Part shown: positions 1-6,741 of the stretch, one piece after another
Numbering within the stretch: the first letter of the stretch is position 1
Layout: every line of letters begins with the position of its first letter
NCBI GenBank assembly: GCA_937897215.1
Contig: CALCBQ010000100.1
Location: 1-12,687, forward strand
DNA from: an uncultured Clostridia bacterium
GTDB taxonomy: Bacteria; Bacillota; Clostridia; Oscillospirales; Acutalibacteraceae
Length of the DNA stretch: 12,687 nucleotides
Direction of reading: 5' to 3'
Translations under genes and position numbers: made by a program
The notes under the pieces: generated by a model
Told to the model about the DNA's origin: nothing
What the model saw: the letters and a program-made list of their open reading frames with translations, nothing else
Databases searched by the model: none

Positions 1-5
1 ATGAA

Positions 6-989
6 ATGCTACATAAAAAACTGCTCGATAATTATTTTGCTGATGTATTGATTGCAGATAAGAAAGCTGATTTAAATCTTTATGAAACTGATGTTCAGGA
101 GGCTGTTATGCTTCACGAAATCAGATTGCATAGTCATGTATATCTTCAATATGAAATAGATAACTATGTAAGGAACAATGTAACAAAAGGTTTGTGGCAT
201 GATTTTTATAAATATGAGAAAAAAGGAAAACTTTTAACCTTTGAAAAAAGATTTCTTAACTATTTGTTTGATAATGGATGTCCGGAAGTTGATAAATCAA
301 TATCAGAAAGCAGAAATAAGTCAAATAAGAAAAATTCAATAATTTCTTTGGTCAATACTATTTCAATACTTGCCGCTATCTTTTTGCCATATCTGTTTAT
401 ATTTATTTATGAAACGATAATCAAAAACACTGTTTATGCTAATCATGTATTTATAGCATCTAACCCAAGTAGTGTTCTAACTGCAATATTGCTTATTTCA
501 CTTGTATTGGTAATTCCAAAACTGTTAAGATTCATTCCTTATGTAAAAGAAAATGTGCCGTATTTATTTATATTAAAAGATGAGAAGAAAATTAATATTT
601 TAGGTAAAATAGGTATTGTCCTTTTTTGCATTACAAATATTTTGTTTATTTTCAATATTTACAATAATGTTGTTACGGCAGATATAAACGGTGTTTACTA
701 TGGTGGTGAAAGTTTGCGGAATGGTGAAAAGCTCACCTTTATAAAAATTGAGGGTTATGAAACCTACGATGAATTTGATAATGAAATTTATGAATTAAGT
801 CCTGATTATTATGTGGTAATTGATGGCGATTATAGAAATTATATTTATTGTGAAGGCTTTTTTTATAAGAATTTGAATCCCGATAACCAGGCTATCAGTT
901 ATGTTGTAAATAGAGGCTTTGATTTTGAAACATATCGTACCATCGATGATTTTCATAATTTGTACGATATAACATATCCAAATGATTAA
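6..989 (+). CDS. Hypothetical three-helix membrane protein, probably 5'-partial
   Basis: I do not recognise this protein. From the first ATG it has 327 residues: a soluble, charged N-terminal part (about 1-110), three hydrophobic segments (about 111-136, 156-178 and 197-223), then a C-terminal domain of about 100 residues rich in Tyr, Asp and Asn (for example YYVVIDGDYRNYIY near 268-281). The frame stays open to the left edge (GAA at 3-5) and only five bases precede this ATG, so the true start may lie outside the window. Only 26 bp separate it from the next gene, so the two may be co-transcribed. The codon use is A+T-rich and looks native. With three membrane spans the two soluble domains would lie on opposite sides of the membrane; that is inference. 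No catalytic motif is visible. Confidence 0.7.
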   Translation: MLHKKLLDNYFADVLIADKKADLNLYETDVQEAVMLHEIRLHSHVYLQYEIDNYVRNNVTKGLWHDFYKYEKKGKLLTFEKRFLNYLFDNGCPEVDKSISESRNKSNKKNSIISLVNTISILAAIFLPYLFIFIYETIIKNTVYANHVFIASNPSSVLTAILLISLVLVIPKLLRFIPYVKENVPYLFILKDEKKINILGKIGIVLFCITNILFIFNIYNNVVTADINGVYYGGESLRNGEKLTFIKIEGYETYDEFDNEIYELSPDYYVVIDGDYRNYIYCEGFFYKNLNPDNQAISYVVNRGFDFETYRTIDDFHNLYDITYPND

Positions 990-1015
990 ACTATAAATAA
1001 TAATGGGGGATTATT

Positions 1016-2413
1016 ATGAAAAAATATGATGTATTGGTGGTAGGTGCATCGACAACAGGTTGTTGGTTTGCCTATAAGATGGCTGAACAAGGTTTCAAAG
1101 TTCTTGTTATTGAGAAAAATCAACCTGACGATGTTTCAAGAGAATATGATGTTTTCCACATGGGCGAGAAGGATATGATTAAATTCGACCTTGTTATTCC
1201 AGAAGAGGGCGACCCATTACGCGAATTTCGTTTTGCACATTCAACAATGGTTTCTCCTTATGGTAATCATCCTAAGGCTTGTGCGGAAGAGCCTGTAATC
1301 GGATTACATAAACACGATTATATTATGGCAATGGCTGAACGTGCTAAAAAAGCAGGAGTAGAAATTATTTATGGTGCATCATTTACAGATTTTATCTACG
1401 AAAATGATAGAATTGTAGGTGCAAAATATACTACTGTTGATGGCGAATGTGAAGCATATTCACGAATTGTTGCTGATTGTTCAGGTATTCCTGCAGTAGC
1501 ACGTACAAAACTTCATGATGATTCGGTTGTAGGCAATTTTAAACTTACAAATAAAGATATTCTTTATGTTGTACTCTATTATGCAGAGTATCTTAAAAAT
1601 GACTTTAATCCTCGTGATTTAGATGGTTTCTTTATGCAGTACAAATCATGGTCTGCACCATCTGATAATCCTAACGGAGCAATTCTTGGTATTGGTGCAT
1701 TTTACGGTTATGATTATGCCGAAGAAATCTTCAAAGAAGACTTTATGAAGAATGTAAATTTCCCAGAATATAAAGTTGAGCGTGTTGAAAAGGGTATGAC
1801 ACCTTATCATAATTCGGTTTATTCTCTTGTTGATGACGGATTTATAGCACTTGGCGACGCGGCTTGTCATACAAAACCGACTTGTGGCGAGGGTTGTACT
1901 TCTTCACTTGTGGCAGGGCAGATTGCAGTTGAAGTTATCTCAAATCTTCTTAAATCAGATAAATACCTTACAAAAGAGAGAATGTGGAGTATTAATAAGC
2001 GCTATATGACTGCGCAGGGTAAAGATTTTGATTCAACCCGTCCTGTACTTATGGGTGTTATCGGAATGAATTACGACGAAGCAGAGTATCTTTTCCAAAA
2101 TGATATTATCTTCAGTGAAAAAATCCTTGGTGGAATGGATACAGGTCTTAACCTTTCAAATAAAGATATTACAGATATCGTAAAAGGTGTTATCGGCGGT
2201 ATTGCAAAGGGAAAAATAAAACCATCAACTATTGCAAAACTTCTTAAAGGTCTTAGTAATAGCGATAAGGTCGGTAAACTATATGATGCTTACCCTGAAC
2301 AGTATGAAGATTTCGCAGAATGGAAAGCAAAAGCAGATAAACTTTGGGCAGAAATCGGACCGGTTGCTGATACTTGCGACCCTGAAATACTTAAAAAATT
2401 AGGTTATATATAA
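1016..2413 (+). CDS. FAD-dependent oxidoreductase, geranylgeranyl reductase/FixC-like
   Basis: This is a 465-residue flavoprotein. The N-terminal Rossmann segment (residues 5-34) has the beta-alpha-beta pattern ending in VLVIEK, where Glu would bind the FAD ribose. Its glycine motif reads G10-A-S12-T-T-G15, with Ser in place of the usual middle Gly. The second FAD contact, GDAA at 280-283, matches the GD motif of geranylgeranyl reductase, FixC and related monooxygenase-like flavoproteins. It is followed by a Cys-containing stretch, C284-H-T-K-P-T-C290-G-E-G-C294, where such proteins usually read GxxxPxxGEGI. The C-terminal 130 residues are probably the substrate-side helical region. The substrate is unknown; polyprenyl or lipid reduction is only a family-based guess. 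A GGGGGA ribosome binding site at 1005-1010 supports the ATG at 1016. Family confidence is high, specific function low. Confidence 0.88.
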   Translation: MKKYDVLVVGASTTGCWFAYKMAEQGFKVLVIEKNQPDDVSREYDVFHMGEKDMIKFDLVIPEEGDPLREFRFAHSTMVSPYGNHPKACAEEPVIGLHKHDYIMAMAERAKKAGVEIIYGASFTDFIYENDRIVGAKYTTVDGECEAYSRIVADCSGIPAVARTKLHDDSVVGNFKLTNKDILYVVLYYAEYLKNDFNPRDLDGFFMQYKSWSAPSDNPNGAILGIGAFYGYDYAEEIFKEDFMKNVNFPEYKVERVEKGMTPYHNSVYSLVDDGFIALGDAACHTKPTCGEGCTSSLVAGQIAVEVISNLLKSDKYLTKERMWSINKRYMTAQGKDFDSTRPVLMGVIGMNYDEAEYLFQNDIIFSEKILGGMDTGLNLSNKDITDIVKGVIGGIAKGKIKPSTIAKLLKGLSNSDKVGKLYDAYPEQYEDFAEWKAKADKLWAEIGPVADTCDPEILKKLGYI

Positions 2414-2415
2414 TA

Positions 2416-2444
2416 AATAAAGCAGGCGTTAAGCCTGCTTTATT
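2416..2444. terminator. Bidirectional intrinsic terminator between convergent genes
   Basis: A perfect 12-bp inverted repeat (2416-2427 with 2433-2444, core AGCAGGC/GCCTGCT) encloses the five-base loop GTTAA. The stem is flanked by A/T runs, so it can work for the plus-strand oxidoreductase and the minus-strand phosphatase. The TAA stop of the phosphatase (2429-2431) lies inside the loop, and one arm encodes its last residues, IIKQA. Confidence 0.85.
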
Positions 2445-2887
2445 ATATGCTCAAATAATCTTGTGCAACCAAGTAAAACATCATTATATGTTGTCTTAAA
2501 ATCCCTTGTGTACCAAGGGTCAGCAACATCACGGTCAATATGTGCAAAACTCAATAATTTGTGAATTTTGTTATCTTTATCGTAGCCGATAATTCTATTA
2601 ATATTTCGCATATTAGCACTATCCATTCCGATTATGTAATCATATTTTTCATAGTCGGCTTTTGTAAGCTGTACTGCTTGTCTTTTAGTATAAGGAACAC
2701 CCATTTCATCAAGGATTTTCTTTGTACCCCAATGAGTATCGTTCCCGATTTCTTCTGTACTTGTTGCACTTGAACAAATAACGAAATCATCAGCACAACC
2801 GTTTTTCTTAACAATATCTTTCATAATAAATTCTGCCATAGTTGAACGACAGATATTCCCATGACAAACAAACATGATTTTAAACAT
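2429..2887 (-). CDS. Low-molecular-weight protein tyrosine phosphatase
   Basis: This 152-residue protein hydrolyses phosphotyrosine (or phosphoarginine) in cytosolic proteins by a cysteinyl-phosphate mechanism. The phosphate-binding loop is at the N-terminus: C8-H-G-N-I-C-R14-S15, the CX5R signature with catalytic Cys8 and Arg14. The general acid is D123 in the motif DPWY (123-126), typical of the family. The length fits (about 150). The ATG at 2887 is preceded by GGTGAT at a suitable distance, and the CX5R loop sits only eight residues in, as in homologues. The gene is alone on the minus strand with its own promoter. Bacterial relatives act on exopolysaccharide tyrosine kinases or on phosphoarginine (YwlE-like). 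The Thr that marks arginine phosphatases after the catalytic Cys is not evident here (the loop reads HGNIC), so tyrosine specificity is more likely. This last point is inference. Confidence 0.93.
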   Translation of the reverse strand: MFKIMFVCHGNICRSTMAEFIMKDIVKKNGCADDFVICSSATSTEEIGNDTHWGTKKILDEMGVPYTKRQAVQLTKADYEKYDYIIGMDSANMRNINRIIGYDKDNKIHKLLSFAHIDRDVADPWYTRDFKTTYNDVLLGCTRLFEHIIKQA

Positions 2888-2902
2888 ATAATCACCACAA
2901 TT

Positions 2903-2930
2903 AATATATCATATTTAGCGAATATTTCAA
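2903..2930 (-). promoter_or_regulatory. Predicted housekeeping promoter of the phosphatase gene
   Basis: On the minus strand a TTGAAA -35 box (2925-2930) is followed, after 16 bp, by a TATATT -10 box (2903-2908). Transcription would begin near 2896, giving a very short leader. Both boxes are close to the sigma-A consensus, but A+T-rich DNA makes such matches common. Confidence 0.5.
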
Positions 2931-2968
2931 CCCTCTTTATCATATTTATTTATGAACAAAGGAGGGTT
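2929..2968 (+). promoter_or_regulatory. Hairpin that would sequester the spoIIID ribosome binding site
   Basis: AACCCTCTTT (2929-2938) is complementary, with one bulged base, to AAAGGAGGGTT (2958-2968), which contains the spoIIID ribosome binding site GGAGGG (2961-2966). The loop is about 19 nt and holds a weak inner pairing CATA/TATG. If the transcript starts upstream of 2929, the site would be masked. The hairpin is followed by TTTTGTTTT, so it could instead act as a weak terminator or attenuator. The pairing is seen in the sequence; the function is inferred. Confidence 0.45.
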
Positions 2969-2973
2969 TTGTT

Positions 2974-3225
2974 TTGAGTTTTTTAGTTGAAGAAAGAGCC
3001 GCTATGTTAGGCGAGTATATAGTAGAAAATAAAACAACTGTCCGTGCAGCTGCAAAGGCATTTGGTGTAAGTAAAAGCACGGTACATATGGATGTAGCAA
3101 AGCGTCTTGAACGCTATGACCCACAACTCTATTCACAGGTTAAAAAAGTCCTTGAAATCAATAAGGCAGAAAGACATATAAGAGGTGGACTTGCAACAAA
3201 AGAAAAATACCTTAATCAAAAATGA
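2974..3225 (+). CDS. spoIIID: Stage III sporulation protein D (SpoIIID), mother-cell transcription regulator
   Basis: This 83-residue DNA-binding protein matches SpoIIID, which in Bacillus and Clostridia activates and represses genes in the mother cell between the sigma-E and sigma-K stages of sporulation. The helix-turn-helix lies at about residues 22-43 and includes AFGVSKSTVHMDV, the most conserved part of the family. The basic C-terminal segment (67-77, RHIRGGLATKE), which in SpoIIID also contacts DNA, is intact. Length matches the family (about 80-95). The start is TTG at 2974, seven bases after a strong GGAGGG site; no ATG or GTG gives a better fit. The leader may fold into a hairpin covering that site. 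In B. subtilis spoIIID is transcribed by sigma-E; a CATATTTA element at 2910-2917 is only a weak candidate for such a -10 box. Its presence argues that the host forms endospores. Confidence 0.95.
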   Translation: MSFLVEERAAMLGEYIVENKTTVRAAAKAFGVSKSTVHMDVAKRLERYDPQLYSQVKKVLEINKAERHIRGGLATKEKYLNQK

Positions 3226-3249
3226 AATAATAGAGAGATTTTTCCGTAA

Positions 3250-3318
3250 ATCACTTGAAATTTGATGTTATTCGTGTATAATACTATGTGTAAAAATATG
3301 TACATACATCACTTGAAA
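3250..3318 (+). repeat. 11-bp direct repeat flanking the ileS leader
   Basis: ATCACTTGAAA occurs at 3250-3260 and again at 3308-3318. The first copy contains the -35 box of the ileS promoter; the second runs into the ribosome binding site (AAAGGTGG). The two copies start 58 bp apart. This could be a paired regulatory site or a chance or duplication relic. Confidence 0.5.
3255..3282 (+). promoter_or_regulatory. Predicted ileS promoter
   Basis: TTGAAA (3255-3260), a 16-bp spacer and a perfect TATAAT (3277-3282) form a good sigma-A promoter. Transcription would start near 3289, leaving a leader of only about 43 nt before the GTG at 3332. That is far too short for a T-box riboswitch, the usual control of ileS in Firmicutes. 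Confidence 0.75.
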
Positions 3319-3331
3319 GGTGGACAATATA

Positions 3332-6300
3332 GTGGCAGACGAGAAAAATCTCTTTGTTGACCTTGAGCATCAGGTTATGGAGCTCTGGGAACAAGAGAAG
3401 TATTATGACAAACTTGTAGAGAAAAACAAGGGCAAGAAAATGTTCCGTTTCCTTGACGGTCCTATTACTGCTAATAATCCTATGGGTATTCATCACGCTT
3501 GGGGCAGAAGTACAAAAGATACTTTTATCCGTTATAAGTCAATGCGTGGTTACGATTGCCGTCGTCAGAACGGTTTTGACTCACAGGGCCTTTGGGTTGA
3601 AGTTGAAGTTGAAAAACAACTCGGTTTCAAAACAAAGAAAGACATTGAAAATTATGGTATGGACAAGTTTACACGTCAGTGTGTTGAACGTGTTAATCAC
3701 TTCTCAGGCATAATTACAGAACAGTCAAAAAGACTTGGTATGTGGATGGATTGGGATAATTCATACTACACAAATACAGACCTTAACATTCAGGGTATCT
3801 GGCATTTCTTAAAGGAATGTGATAATCACGGCTGGATTCAGCGTGAATATAAGCCAATGCCTTGGTGTCCAAGATGTGGTACATCACTTTCAGAGCATGA
3901 AATGACAGGCTCATATAAGATGATGACACACAACTCTGTTTTCTTCAAACTTCCTATTGAAGAAATGAATTCAAAAATCCTTGTTTGGACAACTACTCCT
4001 TGGACATTGTCTTCAAACGTAGCTTTGGCTGTTAACCCTGACATTGACTATGTTGAGGTTAAAATCAAGAGTGATGAGCAGACTCTTATTCTTGCTAAGA
4101 ACGCTATTAAGTATCTTGGCGATGATAAACTTGAAGTAATTCGTGCTCTTAAAGGCGAAGAACTTGTAGGGTATCATTATGAAACTTGTTTTGCAGATAT
4201 TCCTGCACAACAGGGCTTTGAGCATAAAATCGTAGCTTGGGAAGATGTAGCAGCTGATGAAGGTACAGGTGTTGTTCACATTGCTCCTGGTTGCGGTATT
4301 GAAGACTTTGAACTTGGCGAAAGAATTGGTCTTCCAAAAGTTATGCCTATTGATGATATGGGTATTTACCTTGATGGTTTCGGCTTTATGACAGGTAAAG
4401 ATAGTCATACAATCGCTGACGAAGTTTTCGAAAAACTCGATGAACAGAACAAACTTTATAAAGTTGAACCACACGAACACAGCTACCCGGTTTGCTGGAG
4501 ATGTAAGAGTGAAATCGTTTTCCGCCTTGTTCCTGCATGGTACATTAAGACAAGTGAAATTAAACCTAAACTTATTGAATGTGCAAATTCAGTAAAATGG
4601 GAACCAGCTTCAAATGGTAAGCGTATGAATGACTGGCTTACAAATATGGGCGACTGGAACATCTCTCGTAAACGTTACTATGGTATGCCACTTCCTTTCT
4701 ATCCATGTAGTTGTGGTCATATCACTGTTATCGGCTCAAAAGCAGAACTTCGTGAAAATGCAGTTGACCCAGCACAGGTTGATGCTCTTCCTGAACTTCA
4801 CAGACCTTGGGTTGATGAAGTTAAAATTAAATGTCCACATTGTGGAAAAGAAGTATCTCGTGTTTCAGATATCGGCGACGTTTGGCTTGATGCTGGTATC
4901 GTTCCATTCTCAACACTTGGTTACTTTACAGACCGTGAAGCTTGGGAAAAGAACTTCCCTGCAGAATGGGTTACAGAAATGCACGAACAAGTTCGTCTTT
5001 GGTTCTATTCAATGCTCTTTATGAGTACTGTTCTTGTTGGTAAAGCACCATATGAAAAGGTTGTTACTAACGGTATGGTTGTTGCTGAAGATGGTTCTAA
5101 GTTCTCAAAAACAGGCTTTATGATTAAGTTTGACGAGGCTGCAGAAAAGATTGGTGCAGATACTGTTCGTTACCTTTATGCAAGTGCGCCAAATACAAAC
5201 GATGTTCGTTTTGGTTATAACCTTGGTGACGAAGCAAGAAGAAAGATGCTTGGTTTCTGGAATATCTTCACATTCTTTGATACCTACGCACAGCTTGACA
5301 AACCAAACTTTGCAGGTTATAAAGTTGATTTCTCGAAGTTAACACCAATGGATAAGTGGCTTGTTGTTAGAACAAACGACTTTATTAAAAAAGCAACTGC
5401 TTATATGGATGATTATAAGTCTTTTGCTATGGTTAAAGATTTTGAAGTATTTGTTGACGATATTTCTAACTGGTACATCCGTGCAAACCGTCGTCGCTTC
5501 TGGAAAACAGAAGACCAAGCTGATAAGATGGTTGCTTACTGGACACTCTTTAATGCTCTTAAAGTTTGCGTTCAGACAATGGCTCCTATTACACCATTTA
5601 TGACAGAGCATATCTGGCAGAAACTTATTAAAAAGTGCGATTCTACAGTTGCAGAATCAGTTCACTTAAGCGATTGGCCATCAGAAATCCCAGGTATTGA
5701 AGATGATGGTATTATTGAACAAACAGCTCTTGTTCGTGATGTAATTGCTACTGCAATGAAACTTCGTAACGAACAGCAGATTAAAGTTCGTCAGCCACTT
5801 TCAAAACTTTTCGTTTGCTGTGACAAAGATATGGCTGATAAAATCAAGACATTTGAGAAGAATATTCTTGATGAGCTTAATATTAAATCAGTTGAGTATA
5901 TTGATGACATCAATGTTCTTGAAGACCAGTATCTTACAGTTAACTTCAAAGTTGCAGGTGCAGTTCTCAAACAGAATGTTAATAAGATGAAACAGACACT
6001 TGAAGGTCTTTCATCTGATGAAATGAAAGCGCTCACATCAGCAGTTATCGCAGGTGGCGAGGTTGCAGTTCCAGGTTGGGATGGAAAATTTGACGCATCT
6101 ATCTTTGCAGTTCAGTCAAAGACTAAAGAAGGCGTTGTTTCTGCAGAATTTGCTCAGGGTAGCGTTGTAGCACTTGACATTGTTCTTACAGACGAACTTC
6201 TTAAAGAAGGCGTTGTTCGTGATATTATCCGTCAGTGCCAGGTTGCTCGTAAAGATGCAGGTTATCAGGTTGAACAAAGAATCAATGCTTCAATTATTGT

Positions 6301-6466
6301 TGATGATGAGTTCATTGTAAATGCTCTTACTGAAAAACTTGAATTCATTTCAAGCGAACTTCTTGCTGATTCAATCGTAATCAATACTGAAATCAAGGCA
6401 GATTACACAAGTGAGTTCACAATAAATGACAAGAAAATTTCAGTTTCAGTTGTTAAAGGAGAATAA
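3332..6466 (+). CDS. ileS: Isoleucyl-tRNA synthetase, type 2-like with GXHH signature
   Basis: This 1044-residue cytosolic enzyme charges tRNA-Ile with isoleucine. The class I signature near the N-terminus reads G52-I-H54-H55 (then AWGR) instead of HXGH. The KMSKS loop is K590-F-S-K-T594. The CP1 editing domain carries TTPWT (220-224) and GTGVVHIAPGCGIED (311-325), so hydrolysis of mischarged Val-tRNA is expected. Paired cysteines at 179/182, 388/391, 459/461 and 501/504 suggest zinc-binding knuckles. The length, the KVRQPL element and the long C-terminal domain fit type 2 (eukaryote-like) IleRS, not the roughly 920-residue type 1. The start is GTG at 3332, eight bases after AAAGGTGG; an in-frame GTG at 3320 overlaps that site and is unlikely. 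The stop is followed at once by the DUF1858 gene, with the latter's AAGGAG site spanning the ileS end. Type 2 enzymes are known for mupirocin resistance. Confidence 0.97.
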   Translation: MADEKNLFVDLEHQVMELWEQEKYYDKLVEKNKGKKMFRFLDGPITANNPMGIHHAWGRSTKDTFIRYKSMRGYDCRRQNGFDSQGLWVEVEVEKQLGFKTKKDIENYGMDKFTRQCVERVNHFSGIITEQSKRLGMWMDWDNSYYTNTDLNIQGIWHFLKECDNHGWIQREYKPMPWCPRCGTSLSEHEMTGSYKMMTHNSVFFKLPIEEMNSKILVWTTTPWTLSSNVALAVNPDIDYVEVKIKSDEQTLILAKNAIKYLGDDKLEVIRALKGEELVGYHYETCFADIPAQQGFEHKIVAWEDVAADEGTGVVHIAPGCGIEDFELGERIGLPKVMPIDDMGIYLDGFGFMTGKDSHTIADEVFEKLDEQNKLYKVEPHEHSYPVCWRCKSEIVFRLVPAWYIKTSEIKPKLIECANSVKWEPASNGKRMNDWLTNMGDWNISRKRYYGMPLPFYPCSCGHITVIGSKAELRENAVDPAQVDALPELHRPWVDEVKIKCPHCGKEVSRVSDIGDVWLDAGIVPFSTLGYFTDREAWEKNFPAEWVTEMHEQVRLWFYSMLFMSTVLVGKAPYEKVVTNGMVVAEDGSKFSKTGFMIKFDEAAEKIGADTVRYLYASAPNTNDVRFGYNLGDEARRKMLGFWNIFTFFDTYAQLDKPNFAGYKVDFSKLTPMDKWLVVRTNDFIKKATAYMDDYKSFAMVKDFEVFVDDISNWYIRANRRRFWKTEDQADKMVAYWTLFNALKVCVQTMAPITPFMTEHIWQKLIKKCDSTVAESVHLSDWPSEIPGIEDDGIIEQTALVRDVIATAMKLRNEQQIKVRQPLSKLFVCCDKDMADKIKTFEKNILDELNIKSVEYIDDINVLEDQYLTVNFKVAGAVLKQNVNKMKQTLEGLSSDEMKALTSAVIAGGEVAVPGWDGKFDASIFAVQSKTKEGVVSAEFAQGSVVALDIVLTDELLKEGVVRDIIRQCQVARKDAGYQVEQRINASIIVDDEFIVNALTEKLEFISSELLADSIVINTEIKADYTSEFTINDKKISVSVVKGE

Positions 6467-6469
6467 AAG

Positions 6470-6682
6470 ATGTTTCAAGTTACAAAAGATATGAATATCG
6501 GCGAAATCCTTGATAATGCAAGAGAAACAGTACCATTTTTCTTGAATCTTGGTATGCATTGTCTTGGCTGTCCTTCAGCACGTGGCGAAACTGTTGAACA
6601 GGCATGTATGGTTCACGGCGTTGACCCTGACGAATTTGTTGAAGGTATCAATGCTTTTCTTAAAGAAAACGCAAACAAATAA
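6470..6682 (+). CDS. DUF1858 / hybrid-cluster-protein-associated redox disulfide domain protein
   Basis: This 70-residue protein consists of one DUF1858-type domain. Its hallmark is M29-H-C31-L-G-C34-P, a CxxC pair able to form a redox disulfide or bind metal, with a third cysteine at C46. In the family these domains occur alone or fused to redox proteins, and a subgroup is found next to hybrid cluster (prismane) proteins in anaerobes. No such gene is visible here. Instead it follows ileS by three bases, with its AAGGAG site overlapping the ileS stop, so the two are almost certainly co-transcribed and translationally coupled. The function is unknown; thiol redox chemistry or metal delivery is plausible but unproven. 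Confidence 0.88.
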   Translation: MFQVTKDMNIGEILDNARETVPFFLNLGMHCLGCPSARGETVEQACMVHGVDPDEFVEGINAFLKENANK

Positions 6683-6690
6683 TTAACTAA

Positions 6691-6722
6691 AAAATCCTCC
6701 TATAAATTATAGGGGGATTTTG
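6691..6722 (+). terminator. Terminator-like hairpin or attenuator between DUF1858 and trmK
   Basis: AAAATCCTCCTATAA (6691-6705) pairs with TTATAGGGGGATTTT (6707-6721), with one G-U wobble and a minimal loop. Only four T residues follow the G-rich arm, so termination may be weak. The trmK start is 20 bp downstream, leaving no room for a separate promoter, so some transcripts must read through or start inside the DUF1858 gene. Confidence 0.65.
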
Positions 6723-6741
6723 TTCAAAAGAGGTGAGTTGT

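Noticed and set aside
3226..3331. T-box riboswitch before ileS
   Set aside because: The space is too short and neither the T-box core nor a terminator/antiterminator pair is present.
3320..3334. Upstream GTG at 3320 as the ileS start
   Set aside because: It overlaps the AAAGGTGG ribosome binding site, while the GTG at 3332 has correct eight-base spacing.
4013..4480. Minus-strand open frame of 155 codons inside ileS
   Set aside because: It lies wholly antisense to a conserved part of IleRS, has no convincing ribosome binding site and encodes a Phe/Ile/Asn-rich protein typical of the complement of A+T-rich coding DNA.
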